A DNA stretch of 64,000 nucleotides from an uncultured Alistipes sp. (GCA_900546065.1 URBK01000004.1:1-64000), one strand, 5' to 3'; counted from the first letter of the stretch, positions 15,373 through 24,345 are shown. The notes: generated by a model from the letters alone, not told the origin. Translations and numbers: made by a program.

Positions 15373-17370
15373 ATGCAAAGAATATTATTATGTATGTTGG
15401 CCGTGTGCGCCGTATTGGGCGCCGAGGCCAAGCCGACGGTGAAGACTATCGCCTCGCCGGACGGCAAGCTCGTGGTGACGGTGACCGTCGCCGATGACAT
15501 ACGCTGGAGCGTTGAGGCCGACGGCCGTACCGTTCTGGCGCCCTCGCAGATAGCCATGCAGATCAGCGACAGCGAGACATGGGGCGAGGCTCCGCGCCTG
15601 CGCAAGGCCGTTGTCGGCAAGATCGACGAGACTGTCGAGGCCCCTCTCTACAAGAAGGCCGAGGTCGAGGACAAGTGCACGACACTGACGCTTCAGTTCA
15701 AGGGCGACTATGCCGTTGAGTTCCGCGCCTATGACAACGCTGCGGCTTACCGTTTCGTCTCGACGCGCAAGGGCGACTATACGGTGAAGGACGAGGTCGC
15801 GGAGTTCGCCTTCGAGGGTGACAACAACGTCTACTGCTCGTACGTTCGCGGCAATGCCAACAAGAGCATCGAGCAGCAGTACTACAACTCGTTCGAGAAC
15901 ACCTACGAGATCGAGCCTATGAGCAAGATGGGTGCCAACCGCCTGATGTTCCTGCCGGTGCTGGTAGACATGGGCGACCGCAAGGTCTGCATCACGGAAT
16001 CGGACCTGATGTCGTACCCGGGCATGTATCTCTACAATCCCGACGGCGGCACGGCCCTCAAGGGCAACTATGCGCCCGTACCCGACGAGGTCAAGCAGGG
16101 CGGCCACAACATGCTTCAGGGCGAGGTGCAGACGCGCAAGCCCTATATTGCGGAGGTTAGCGGCGAGCGTTCGTTCCCGTGGCGTATATGCATCGTTGCC
16201 GACAGCGACGCCGAGCTGCTGGATAACGATATGGTCTTCCTTCTGAGCCATCCGAACGTTATCGGCGACACGTCGTGGATCGAGCCCGGCAAGGTTGCAT
16301 GGGAGTGGTGGAACGACTGGGGTCTCTACGGTGTGGACTTCAAGCCCGGTATCGACAACCGCACCTATAAGTATTATATCGACTTCGCCGCCCGCAACGG
16401 TATCGAGTATGTGATTCTGGACGAGGGCTGGAGCGTCAACCTGAAGGCCGACCTCATGCAGGTTATCCCGTCGATCGACATCAAGGAGCTTGTCGACTAC
16501 GGCAAGGAGCGCGGTGTGGGCATCGTCCTCTGGGGCGGCTACTGGGCCGTGAACCGCGATATGGACAACGTCTTCAAGTACTACTCTGATCTGGGTGTCA
16601 AGGGCTTCAAGATCGACTTCATGGACCGTGACGACCAGCAGATGGTTGACTTCTACGAGCGTGCCGCCGCGACGGCTGCCAAGTATCACCTCATGTGCGA
16701 CTTCCACGGAGCATACAAGCCCTGCGGCCTGTCGCGCAAGTATCCCAACGTGGTGAACTACGAGGGTGTGCACGGTCTGGAGCAGATGAAGTGGTCGGAC
16801 GCTTCGGTGGATCAGGTGACCTACGATGTGACCATACCGTTCATCCGTATGGTTGCGGGTCCGATGGACTACACGCAGGGCGCGATGATGAACGCCCAGC
16901 TCTATAACTACCACGCAAGCAACTCGGAGCCTATGAGTCAGGGTACGCGCTGCCACCAGTTGGCCATGTACGTCGTATTCGAGGCGCCGTTCAACATGCT
17001 GTGCGACTCTCCGACCAACTACGAGAAGGAGCCCGAGTGCACGCAGTTCATCGCCGAGATCCCGACCGTATGGGATGAGACGGTGGCTCTGGATGGCAAG
17101 GTCGGCGAGTATGCGGTATTGGCACGCCGCAGCGGCGACGAGTGGTATGTCGGCGGACTGAACGGCTGGAAGGGCCGTGACGTGGAGGTCGACCTCTCGT
17201 TTCTGCCCGACGGCGAGTATGTGATGACGCTGATGGAGGACGGCTACAATGCCGACAAGATAGCCCGTGACTTCCGCATCGCGAACGGCACTACCGACAA
17301 CTCTAAGAGCCTCAAGGTGCGTATGGCCAAGGGCGGCGGCTTCACTATCAAGCTCTCTCCGGTGAAGTAA
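15373..17370 (+). CDS. glycoside hydrolase family 97 enzyme
   Basis: An exported 665-aa alpha-glycosidase. The signal peptide is MQRILLCMLAVCAVLGAEA. The N-terminal beta-sandwich (residues 25-280) contains SPDGKLVVTVTV and FRAYDNAAAYRF. The TIM barrel starts at EWWNDWGLYGVDFKPGI, with YYIDFAARNGIEYVILDEGW, VLWGGYWAVNRDM, then GVKGFKIDFMDRDDQQMVDFY and MCDFHGAYKPCGLSRKYPNV. A small C-terminal beta domain follows. The family contains inverting glucosidases (SusB) and retaining galactosidases. The Asp in GFKIDFMDRDDQ is where the nucleophile of the retaining type stands, so an alpha-galactosidase-like activity is my inference. It is monocistronic, with its own promoter and terminator. Confidence 0.9.
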   Translation: MQRILLCMLAVCAVLGAEAKPTVKTIASPDGKLVVTVTVADDIRWSVEADGRTVLAPSQIAMQISDSETWGEAPRLRKAVVGKIDETVEAPLYKKAEVEDKCTTLTLQFKGDYAVEFRAYDNAAAYRFVSTRKGDYTVKDEVAEFAFEGDNNVYCSYVRGNANKSIEQQYYNSFENTYEIEPMSKMGANRLMFLPVLVDMGDRKVCITESDLMSYPGMYLYNPDGGTALKGNYAPVPDEVKQGGHNMLQGEVQTRKPYIAEVSGERSFPWRICIVADSDAELLDNDMVFLLSHPNVIGDTSWIEPGKVAWEWWNDWGLYGVDFKPGIDNRTYKYYIDFAARNGIEYVILDEGWSVNLKADLMQVIPSIDIKELVDYGKERGVGIVLWGGYWAVNRDMDNVFKYYSDLGVKGFKIDFMDRDDQQMVDFYERAAATAAKYHLMCDFHGAYKPCGLSRKYPNVVNYEGVHGLEQMKWSDASVDQVTYDVTIPFIRMVAGPMDYTQGAMMNAQLYNYHASNSEPMSQGTRCHQLAMYVVFEAPFNMLCDSPTNYEKEPECTQFIAEIPTVWDETVALDGKVGEYAVLARRSGDEWYVGGLNGWKGRDVEVDLSFLPDGEYVMTLMEDGYNADKIARDFRIANGTTDNSKSLKVRMAKGGGFTIKLSPVK

Positions 17371-17519
17371 CAGGAGACTATACTGCCAAGCAGGCCATCA
17401 AGAGATAGCGGCAGCGGTTTTGCTGCCATACATACACAGCAGGAGGTAACGGCGGCGGCTTCTTCGTCAGAGTTACTCTTAAGATGTATCGGTGGCAAGA
17501 GAGCTGCATAATGATTCCG

Positions 17520-17550
17520 GGCGCGTTCCATATCGGGACGCGCCTTTTTT
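17520..17550 (+). terminator. Rho-independent terminator of GH97
   Basis: GGCGCGTTCC / GGGACGCGCC form a 10-bp stem (one G-U pair) with a 5-nt loop, followed by six T. It lies 150 nt after the stop codon. Confidence 0.8.
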
Positions 17551-17599
17551 GTGCCTTTCGGCTGCGCGTATCCGTAATACTTTCAATATGCCTTATCCT

Positions 17600-17631
17600 C
17601 TTGATACCTTGATATCTTGATACCTTGATAC
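17600..17631. repeat. tandem 8-bp repeat, four units
   Basis: CTTGATAC, CTTGATAT, CTTGATAC, CTTGATAC in direct succession. It is a non-coding microsatellite-like tract. Confidence 0.8.
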
Positions 17632-18085
17632 GGTATGCGCACCGGCCTTCAGAGTAGCATGATATGTCTGCCGTCTCATCCTTTATTGTTGCCTCCTTGC
17701 GGTATGTCGCACCCCGTCCCTTTCAGGCCGAATTATCCCTTGCGGGGCGTGGCGGCCGTGCGCAAGGTAGAGGGTGGCTCGGGGTGTGTCTGTGGGGTGT
17801 CATGGAATATGTAGCGGTTGCGGAAAATATGGGGTGATAAGTAAAAAATATTGGAAAGGTGCGGGTTTTGCTGTGTCAGAGGATCGCGGCGGCATGGTAT
17901 TTGCTGCGATGAGGGCGGTATAAAGGGCGGAAGAGAAGAACGGAAGAGAAAAATGATGAAAAATTTTGACGTTTGAAGAAAAGTTCTTACCTTGCGTTCA
18001 CAAAATGGTGTATAATTACTAAAAGTTGATTGCCTATCGAAAAAATTCTGCTCTTTGATGATTTAATATAAGGAAGGAGAAGAGT

Positions 18086-18670
18086 ATGAACACACGAGTG
18101 TTAAGCGACCAGGTATTGCTTAATAACTATCTTTCAGGTGATCGCGCTGCCATATCGCAACTTATCGACAGACACACGCATCGCGTCCGTGACTACATCC
18201 GCATGATGGTCAAGGATAACGACGTGGCTGACGATATCCTCCAAGAGACATTCATTAAGGCCGTACGCGTCATAGACGAGGGACGTTATGCCGACACGGG
18301 CAAGTTCCTGTCGTGGATATTGCGCATAGCCCACAATCAGGTCATCGACCATTTCCGCTCGCAGAAGAACGCCAAGACGGTGAGCGAGTCGGATGCGGGA
18401 TATAATATGTTGGGTACGCTGCGTTTTGCCGAGCGCACGGTCGAGGATGCCATGATCTCGTCGCAGATCGAGGAGGATGTACGCCGACTTATAGAGCGGT
18501 TGCCGGCCGAGCAGCGTGAGGTGGTGATGATGCGCTACTATTCGGGTCTGAGCTTTCAGGAGATCGCCGACCAGACGGACGTGAGCATAAACACGGCTCT
18601 GGGCCGCATGAGGTATGCGCTGATCAACCTGCGTAAGATGATCAAGGAAAATAATCTTATTTTGAGCTGA
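18086..18670 (+). CDS. sigma-70 family (ECF-like) sigma factor
   Basis: A 194-aa sigma factor with region 2 (LSGDRAAISQLIDRHTHRVRDY, then DVADDILQETFIKAVRVID and GKFLSWILRIAHNQVIDHFR) and region 4 (IERLPAEQREVVMMRYYSGL, then SFQEIADQTDVSINTALGRM). The region between is short, as in ECF sigma factors. No anti-sigma gene of the usual FecR or zinc-binding type follows. Instead a 47-codon acidic gene lies 53 bp downstream. GAAGGAGAAGAG before the start gives a Shine-Dalgarno-like sequence, unusually strong for this group. Target genes unknown. Confidence 0.9.
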   Translation: MNTRVLSDQVLLNNYLSGDRAAISQLIDRHTHRVRDYIRMMVKDNDVADDILQETFIKAVRVIDEGRYADTGKFLSWILRIAHNQVIDHFRSQKNAKTVSESDAGYNMLGTLRFAERTVEDAMISSQIEEDVRRLIERLPAEQREVVMMRYYSGLSFQEIADQTDVSINTALGRMRYALINLRKMIKENNLILS

Positions 18671-18723
18671 CGGACACAATAAATCTTCCTGAGCCGTCGT
18701 TTGATAGGAAACGAAAGCAGCCT

Positions 18724-18867
18724 ATGGAAGATTTTGACAGTAAAGCATCATCGGAATTGGTCTCTGACGACTACGAACTTCTGCTAAAGGAGGTCATTTG
18801 TGAAGAGGCAGACCTTTTTTACATTGACTGTTATCTTCGGGAGCTGTTTCGTGGAAAAAAGAGATAA
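18724..18867 (+). CDS. 47-aa acidic protein after the sigma factor
   Basis: This short frame runs from ATG 18724 to TAA 18865-18867. It begins MEDFDSKASSELVSDDYELL and continues through VICEEADLFYIDCYLRE to a basic end FRGKKR. The strongly acidic body with a short amphipathic helix is what one might expect of a small protein binding sigma or RNA polymerase, but no family is recognised. Support for it being real: it follows the sigma gene by 53 bp on the same strand and is closed by a good terminator 24 bp downstream. An anti-sigma role is speculation. Confidence 0.55.
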   Translation: MEDFDSKASSELVSDDYELLLKEVICEEADLFYIDCYLRELFRGKKR

Positions 18868-18890
18868 GCTAAGGGTTAATTTTTGAAGGA

Positions 18891-18926
18891 GGGGAATCGT
18901 CCGCAAGGCCGGTTCCCCCGTTTTTT
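18891..18926 (+). terminator. terminator of the sigma-factor unit
   Basis: GGGGAATCG / CGGTTCCCC form a 9-bp stem (one G-U pair) with a 10-nt loop, then CCG and six T. Confidence 0.75.
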
Positions 18927-19248
18927 GTGCCCGCGGGGCGGAGACGGACGGATTACATGGAGATGATGGGCGGGAGATGTGACGGATGACGGGACGAGTG
19001 ACGTGGCGGATGTATTTCATCTCGTAAGATGTGGCCGTAAGTGATGATATTGCCGCCTGTAAGGTGTGGCAGGTGGTTACGTGATGGATGTGGGGAACGG
19101 GCTGGCTGAGGCGGGAGCTTATGGAATAAAATGTGGAGGAAAACTTCCGTGCGGGGCGAAAAGCGGGCCGGCGCGCTACCGAATGATACCAAACGCGGTC
19201 TCGGAATTACGGTTTATAACCAAAATGATAAATTTAACATTGATTTTA
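18927..19248. other. intergenic region upstream of kbl
   Basis: No gene is supported in this stretch. It is GC-rich at first and turns AT-rich toward the kbl promoter. Short frames on both strands lack start context and recognisable protein character. Confidence 0.5.
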
Positions 19249-19279
19249 TTTGTGGTGTGGTTATAAATTCATACCTTTG
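19249..19279 (+). promoter_or_regulatory. promoter of kbl-lrp
   Basis: TTTG (19249-19252), 19 nt, TACCTTTG (19272-19279): an exact match to the Bacteroidetes housekeeping consensus, 38 nt before the kbl start. Confidence 0.8.
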
Positions 19280-19317
19280 TTACATCAAAAAAAATGTAAC
19301 CAACAAATACAACGACC

Positions 19318-20505
19318 ATGTACGGAAAGATCAGGGAACACCTCCGCAAGGAGCTGGCCGACATCAAGGCTGCCGGCCTCTACAAGAACGAACGGGTGAT
19401 CTGCTCGCCGCAGCGCGCCGAGATCGACGTAGCGGGCAAGAAGGTACTCAATTTCTGCGCCAACAACTATCTTGGGTTGTCGGACAATCCGCGTCTTATC
19501 GAGGCGGCGAAGCGTGCGATGGATTCTCGCGGCTTCGGAATGTCGTCGGTACGTTTCATCTGCGGATGTCAGGATATACACAAGGAGCTTGAGAAGGCCA
19601 TATCGGACTACTTCGGTACCGAGGATACGATTCTCTACGCCGCGTGCTTCGATGCCAACGGCGGTGTTTTCGAGCCTCTGCTGACGGAGCAGGACGCCAT
19701 CATCTCGGATGCTCTGAACCACGCCTCGATCATCGACGGCGTACGTCTGTGCAAGGCGGTACGTTACCGCTATGCCAACGCCGACATGTCGGAGCTGGAG
19801 GATTGCCTGAAGCGTGCGCAGGCTCAGCGTTTCCGCATCATCGTGACGGACGGAGTCTTCTCGATGGACGGCAACGCCGCCCCGCTGGACAAGATCTGCG
19901 CTCTGGCGGACAAGTATGACGCGATGGTTATGGTTGACGAGTGCCACTCGGCTGGAGTGCTGGGTAAGACGGGCCGCGGCATCACCGAGCTGTACGATCT
20001 GCGCGGCAAGGTTGACATCCTGACGGGCACGCTGGGCAAGGCCTTCGGCGGCGCCGTGGGCGGCTTCACGACGGGCCATGCCGAGATCATCGACATGCTG
20101 CGCCAGCGTTCGCGTCCCTACCTCTTCTCGAACTCGCTGCCGCCCGCAGTGGTAGGTGCCGGCATCGAGCTCTTCCGCATGCTCAAGGAGAGCAACGAGT
20201 GGCATGACCGCCTCGTGGCCAACGTCGAGCACTTCCGCACGAAGATGATGGCCGCAGGCTTCGATATCAAGCCTACGCAGTCGGCTATCTGTGCCGTGAT
20301 GCTCTACGACGCCAAGCTGTCGCAGGATTTCGCCGCGCGCCTTCAGGACGAGGGTATCTTTGTTACGGGCTTCTACTATCCCGTCGTGCCGAAGGGACAG
20401 GCCCGTATCCGCGTTCAGGTATCGGCAGGCCATACGACCGAGCAGCTGGACCGCTGCGTCGAGGCATTCGTGAAGATAGGCAAGGAGTTGGGTGTATTAA
20501 AGTAG
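19318..20505 (+). CDS. kbl: glycine C-acetyltransferase (2-amino-3-ketobutyrate CoA ligase)
   Basis: A PLP-dependent alpha-oxoamine synthase of 395 aa that converts 2-amino-3-ketobutyrate and CoA to glycine and acetyl-CoA, the second step of threonine catabolism. Readable features are KVLNFCANNYLGLSDNPRLI near the N-terminus, GFGMSSVRFICGCQDIHKELE, SDALNHASIIDGVRL, the cofactor-binding VMVDECHSAGVLGKTGRG and the PLP lysine in LTGTLGKAFGGAVGGF. The GFGMSSVRFICG segment favours kbl over the related 8-amino-7-oxononanoate synthase. No threonine dehydrogenase gene is adjacent. The Lrp-type regulator follows by 6 bp, so the two form an operon. Confidence 0.93.
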   Translation: MYGKIREHLRKELADIKAAGLYKNERVICSPQRAEIDVAGKKVLNFCANNYLGLSDNPRLIEAAKRAMDSRGFGMSSVRFICGCQDIHKELEKAISDYFGTEDTILYAACFDANGGVFEPLLTEQDAIISDALNHASIIDGVRLCKAVRYRYANADMSELEDCLKRAQAQRFRIIVTDGVFSMDGNAAPLDKICALADKYDAMVMVDECHSAGVLGKTGRGITELYDLRGKVDILTGTLGKAFGGAVGGFTTGHAEIIDMLRQRSRPYLFSNSLPPAVVGAGIELFRMLKESNEWHDRLVANVEHFRTKMMAAGFDIKPTQSAICAVMLYDAKLSQDFAARLQDEGIFVTGFYYPVVPKGQARIRVQVSAGHTTEQLDRCVEAFVKIGKELGVLK

Positions 20506-20511
20506 GAGGCC

Positions 20512-20985
20512 ATGGCAAAGACGACATTGGATGCTACCGACAGAAAGATACTTCGGTTCCTGATAAAGAATGCCCGTATGCCCTATCTCGAGATCGCACG
20601 CGAGTGCGGCATCTCGGGTGCGGCCATCCACCAGCGCATCAAGAAGCTGGAGGATATGGGCGTGATCATGGGCAGCCGCCTTGTAGTTGCCCCGAAGTCG
20701 CTCGGCTTCGACGTGTGTGCCTTCATCAGCATACGCGTGTCGGATATCACGCGACAGCAGGATACCGTCGAGCAGTTGCGCAAGATTCCCGAGATCGTCG
20801 AGTGTCATTACATAACGGGTTCCTACAACCTTATGGTGAAGCTCTATTGCGTAGACAACGAACATCTTATGCGTACGATCTTCGACCATATCCTGCAGGT
20901 TCAGGGCGTGTCGAGTACGCAGACCTATATCTCGCTCAACGAGACGTTCCAGCGCGAGATCCACGTCGACTGCCTCGACGATTAG
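20512..20985 (+). CDS. Lrp/AsnC family transcriptional regulator
   Basis: A 157-aa regulator. The N-terminal winged helix (LDATDRKILRFLIKNARMPY, ECGISGAAIHQRIKKLED, MGVIMGSRLVV) is followed by the RAM ligand-binding domain (VCAFISIRVSDITRQQ, IPEIVECHYITGSYNLMVKL, LQVQGVSSTQTYISL). AGGAGG overlaps the kbl stop, so translation is coupled. Lrp-family proteins sense amino acids. Its position next to kbl suggests control of threonine/glycine metabolism, possibly of this very operon. Confidence 0.92.
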   Translation: MAKTTLDATDRKILRFLIKNARMPYLEIARECGISGAAIHQRIKKLEDMGVIMGSRLVVAPKSLGFDVCAFISIRVSDITRQQDTVEQLRKIPEIVECHYITGSYNLMVKLYCVDNEHLMRTIFDHILQVQGVSSTQTYISLNETFQREIHVDCLDD

Positions 20986-21013
20986 TCCGAAAGGCCGACG
21001 TGACAGTCATCAG

Positions 21014-21046
21014 GCCGCAACCCCATACGGGGCTGCGGCTGTTTTT
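21014..21046 (+). terminator. terminator of kbl-lrp
   Basis: GCCGCAACCCC / GGGGCTGCGGC form an 11-bp stem with one mismatch and an ATAC loop, followed by GTTTTTG. Confidence 0.8.
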
Positions 21047-21165
21047 GTTTGCGTGTGGTGCGGGTTTCTGTCGGGGACTGTGTTTTGCCGGGTGAATACC
21101 TGCGGGGATATATCGTGGCTGATATGGATATGTTCTGCCTGACGGGATGTGCGGACGTCGTTGCG

Positions 21166-22062
21166 TCATTCCGCTGTGGCGTCGTGCCAGACAAGCGAGG
21201 GCGGTATGCCGAACTCCTGCTTGAAGGTGCGGGAGAAGTGGCTCAGGCTCTTGAATCCCACCTCGGCACACACCTCGGCGGGGCGTTGTCCCTGCTGTAT
21301 GCGTCGCCGAGCCTCGGCCAGACGGCGGCGTATGATCCACCGTCGGGGTGAGGTGTGGAACGTGTCGGTGAACTCCTGTTTGAAGGCGGCGAGCGAGCGG
21401 CCCGCATAGTGTGCGAGGCCCGCGAGATCGAGCTCCTGCATGTAGTATTGCTCCATGAATCGGCGCAGGTCGGTCTTGGCGGGGGCGGCGAAGTCGAAGA
21501 GCATGGCCGTGAGGTCGGGCTCGATCTCGATGAGTGTGAGCACGGTCTCCTGCATCTTCAGCTCCATGAGCTGGCGTCCGGGGAAGTGCTCCGATGAGAA
21601 GTACGCTATGAGCGATGTGAAGAGGTTGTCCAAGAACGGGTGCCGCGGCAGGGGTATGTATGCCGACGCGGGGCTTGGCTGCAGGTGGGCGAGGGATATG
21701 GCATTGCGTGAGAGCGTGCGGCGCAGCATCGGCACCGTGAGGTAGAAGAATACCCCCTCGAACGGTTCGCCGTCGGGCAGTGCGCGGGAGGTCTTGCGGC
21801 ACATGTGGTTGCGGCGCAGGATGTAGGCGTCGCCCTTGCGGAGGGAGTGGCTGCGGCCGTTCTCCGTGACGAGCAGCTCGCCCGAACGTACATATACGAG
21901 CATGTGCTCCGTCGCTACGCCGCTGCATTGCGTGGAGTCGGTTATGCGGCAGTAGTGGATGTAGTCGCCGTAGTGTATGGTGGTGACGCCGCCCTCGATG
22001 CTCTTGGTGAGCGCTATGTCGGTCGCGGTGTCGGCGGGTGTGGGTGTGTTGCTCATCTTCAT
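21166..22062 (-). CDS. AraC family transcriptional regulator
   Basis: A 298-aa regulator. The N-terminal cupin-like sensor reads VYVRSGELLVTENGRSHSLR, KGDAYILRRNHMCRK. The C-terminal double helix-turn-helix has LDLAGLAHYAGRSLAAFKQEF, then FHTSPRRWIIRRRLAEARRR, VCAEVGFKSLSHFSRTFKQE and FGIPPSLVW. The gene is divergent from the alpha/beta hydrolase gene at 22286 and may control it. The ligand is unknown. Confidence 0.9.
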   Translation of the reverse strand: MKMSNTPTPADTATDIALTKSIEGGVTTIHYGDYIHYCRITDSTQCSGVATEHMLVYVRSGELLVTENGRSHSLRKGDAYILRRNHMCRKTSRALPDGEPFEGVFFYLTVPMLRRTLSRNAISLAHLQPSPASAYIPLPRHPFLDNLFTSLIAYFSSEHFPGRQLMELKMQETVLTLIEIEPDLTAMLFDFAAPAKTDLRRFMEQYYMQELDLAGLAHYAGRSLAAFKQEFTDTFHTSPRRWIIRRRLAEARRRIQQGQRPAEVCAEVGFKSLSHFSRTFKQEFGIPPSLVWHDATAE

Positions 22063-22248
22063 GTCGTGTTATGTCGTGGGGTTTGTGCCGCTGTCGGCCG
22101 TGGCCGTTGTTGCCGATGCGGCCTTTGTTGGTGCAAATATAGCGCATAAGCATGGCCGGTATGTTGTCCCTGCGGCCGAAATTGTTGCCTGTGCGGCTAT
22201 TTCTCCGAATATGCGGTTGAAATTACAACAAAAGCGGCGGATTGTATA

Positions 22249-22256
22249 TAATTTTG
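22249..22256 (+). promoter_or_regulatory. -7 box for the alpha/beta hydrolase gene
   Basis: TAATTTTG fits TAnnTTTG, 29 nt before the start codon. No good -33 box is seen, which would fit a promoter needing an activator such as the divergent AraC protein. Confidence 0.4.
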
Positions 22257-22285
22257 CATCAAGAAATCATAATATTGAGGTATGT

Positions 22286-23368
22286 ATGAGACGTTTGACA
22301 ATAAATGCAGTGAAGATGGTTATTGCGGCCGTATGCCTGTCGGCATCAACCGGATGCGGTGGGCCGGCCGGTAGTGAAACTAAACAAAACAACAATATGG
22401 AGAGTCTGAAGATGACGAGCGAGTGGGACAAGGTCTTCCCGCAGAGCGACAAGGTGACACATTCGAAGGTTACGTTCCGCAACCGTTACGGTATAACGCT
22501 TGCGGCGGATCTCTACATGCCGAAGGATGCCGCGGCGCCGATGGCGGCCATAGCCGTGAGCGGGCCGTTCGGGGCGGTGAAGGAGCAGGCGTCGGGGCTG
22601 TATGCGCAGACGCTGGCCGAGCGCGGATTCCTGACCATAGCGTTCGACCCCTCTTATACGGGAGAGAGCGGCGGCGAACCCCGCAACGTTGCCTCGCCCG
22701 ATATCAACACGGAGGATTTCTGTGCGGCGGTCGACTATCTCTCTACGCGCGAGGATGTCGACGCGGAGCGTATCGGTATCTTGGGTATATGCGGTTGGGG
22801 CGGCATGGCCCTGAACGCCGCGGCCATAGATACCCGTATCAAGGCTACGGTCAGTTCGACGATGTACGACATGAGCCGCGTTACGGCCAACGGATATTTC
22901 GATTCGATGGATGCCGACGGCCGTTATGCCGAGCGTCAGCGTCTCAACGCCCAGCGCACGGAGGATGCGCGCAGCGGCAGCTATGCGCGTGCGGGAGGTG
23001 TCGTGGACCCGCTTCCGGAGGATGCGCCGCAGTTTGTGAAGGACTACTACGCCTATTACAAGACTCCGCGCGGCTACCATGTCCGTTCGCTCAATTCGAA
23101 CGACGGCTGGAACGTCACATCGGCGCTGTCGTTCATGAATATGCCGCTTCTGGCCTACAGCAACGAGATACGCAGTGCCGTCCTGATGATCCACGGCGAG
23201 AAGGCCCATTCGCGTTACTTCAGCGAGGATGCGTTCCGCCGCCTGACGGGCGACAACAAGACGTTGATGATCATCCCGGGGGCTTCGCACGTCGATCTGT
23301 ACGACAACTTCGATAAGATCCCGATGGACAGCATCGAGGCCTTCTACCGCAAGTATCTTGTCCGGTAA
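22286..23368 (+). CDS. exported alpha/beta hydrolase
   Basis: A 360-aa lipoprotein-type hydrolase. The frame is open far upstream, but the start at 22286 is preceded by GAGG and begins a signal peptide (INAVKMVIAAVCLSASTGC), so that Met is chosen. Core motifs are the oxyanion strand AAIAVSGPFGAVKEQAS, GFLTIAFDPSYTGESGGEP, the nucleophile-elbow region RIGILGICGWGGMALNAA and the His region MIIPGASHVDLYD. The elbow reads G-I-C-G-W-G, so a Cys stands where Ser is usual (dienelactone-hydrolase-like), a noteworthy substitution. The substrate is unknown. Similar proteins are often annotated as esterases or YcjY-like hydrolases. Confidence 0.85.
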   Translation: MRRLTINAVKMVIAAVCLSASTGCGGPAGSETKQNNNMESLKMTSEWDKVFPQSDKVTHSKVTFRNRYGITLAADLYMPKDAAAPMAAIAVSGPFGAVKEQASGLYAQTLAERGFLTIAFDPSYTGESGGEPRNVASPDINTEDFCAAVDYLSTREDVDAERIGILGICGWGGMALNAAAIDTRIKATVSSTMYDMSRVTANGYFDSMDADGRYAERQRLNAQRTEDARSGSYARAGGVVDPLPEDAPQFVKDYYAYYKTPRGYHVRSLNSNDGWNVTSALSFMNMPLLAYSNEIRSAVLMIHGEKAHSRYFSEDAFRRLTGDNKTLMIIPGASHVDLYDNFDKIPMDSIEAFYRKYLVR

Positions 23369-23385
23369 GGAGACGTATCTGAACG

Positions 23386-23426
23386 GAAGGCCGCCATCCC
23401 GATAAGGGGTGGCGGCCTTCTGTTTG
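23386..23426. terminator. bidirectional terminator between convergent genes
   Basis: A 15-bp stem GAAGGCCGCCATCCC / GGGGTGGCGGCCTTC (one G-U pair), loop GATAA, then TGTTTG. It separates the hydrolase gene (ends 23368) from the convergent EEP gene (ends 23509). Confidence 0.75.
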
Positions 23427-23508
23427 TGAAGTCTCTTATTGCGTGATTACGTGCGGAGATGCACATGCACGTATATGCCTTGCGCCGAACAGTAAATCGG
23501 TAGGCAGA

Positions 23509-24345
23509 TCAATATTCGGCCGTGAGGACGACGGGGTAGTGGTCCGAGATGTAGGGCGCGCCGTAGTTCTCGTCGCAGAGTACCTTGAATGTGAGGGGTG
23601 TGGCGCCGCGCAGGAAGATGTGGTCGATGACGGCGTCGTTGGAGCGGCCCCAGTCGTTGAATGTGGGGCGGTTGTCGGTCTGGGGTGCGGCACTGCGCGC
23701 CTCGGTCATTACCTTCTTGAGGGGATCGAAGATGGGGTCGTCGTCCGGTGAGTTGAAGTCGGCCGTAAGGAACAACGGCGTGTCGGCATCGAACAACTCG
23801 GCGATCTTGGCCACGATGAGCTTTATCGACTCGCGGCGTGCCGTAGTCCCCACATGATCCAGATGGGTGTTCATATAGGCTATGTTCCGGCCGTCGGCCT
23901 TGCTGCGGAACAACGCCCACGTACATGTACGCTTGCATGCGGCATCCCATCCCATCGACACCTCGTCGGGCGTCTCCGAGAGCCAGAAGGTGCCGCTCTT
24001 GATCACCTCGAGCTCGCCGTGGCGGTAGTATATTGCCATCATCTCACCCTCGGCCTTGCCATCCTCGCGGCCTACGCCTATGCGTTTGTAGTCGGGCAGG
24101 TTGCTGTCGAGGAATGCCACCTGATCGGGACACGCCTCCTGCAGGCCGAGCAGCGTCGGCTGCTGGTCGTTTATCATGTTTATGGATGCCTGCTTGCGGT
24201 TCTCCCAACGGTTGTCGCCGTCGGCATCGGGCGCGGCGCTCATGCGGATGTTGTACGATATGACCTTGATCGGGGTCGGCTGCTGCGCCGAGCCGCACGA
24301 TACCAGCGCGGCGGCGCATACGATAAGCGTAAGGATTTTCTTCAT
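23509..24345 (-). CDS. secreted endonuclease/exonuclease/phosphatase family protein
   Basis: A 278-aa lipoprotein (MKKILTLIVCAAALVSCG) of the EEP fold shared by DNase I, exonuclease III and inositol or sphingolipid phosphodiesterases. Catalytic motifs are readable: VISYNIRMS, LLGLQEACPDQ (metal-binding Glu), FLTADFNSPDDDP (Asp/Asn), and at the end AVIDHIFLRGA and ISDHYPVVLTAEY (catalytic SDH). Since it is exported, a role in nucleotide, phospholipid or phosphate scavenging is more likely than DNA repair. The exact substrate cannot be read. Confidence 0.88.
   Translation of the reverse strand: MKKILTLIVCAAALVSCGSAQQPTPIKVISYNIRMSAAPDADGDNRWENRKQASINMINDQQPTLLGLQEACPDQVAFLDSNLPDYKRIGVGREDGKAEGEMMAIYYRHGELEVIKSGTFWLSETPDEVSMGWDAACKRTCTWALFRSKADGRNIAYMNTHLDHVGTTARRESIKLIVAKIAELFDADTPLFLTADFNSPDDDPIFDPLKKVMTEARSAAPQTDNRPTFNDWGRSNDAVIDHIFLRGATPLTFKVLCDENYGAPYISDHYPVVLTAEY

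Larger units (their letters stand above)
17371..18085. other. 715-nt intergenic region
   Basis: No supported gene. It holds a long 3' leader with the GH97 terminator (17520-17550), four tandem CTTGATAC units (17600-17631), a GC-rich stretch and then an AT-rich stretch before the sigma-factor gene. A possible promoter with TTTG at 17965-17968, 19 nt and TACCTTGC at 17988-17995 is weaker than consensus in the -7 box. Confidence 0.5.

Noticed and set aside
17600..17631. Possible CRISPR-like array
   Set aside because: Units of 8 bp in direct contact without spacers; no cas genes in the window. The same applies to 58631-58666 and 60768-60812.
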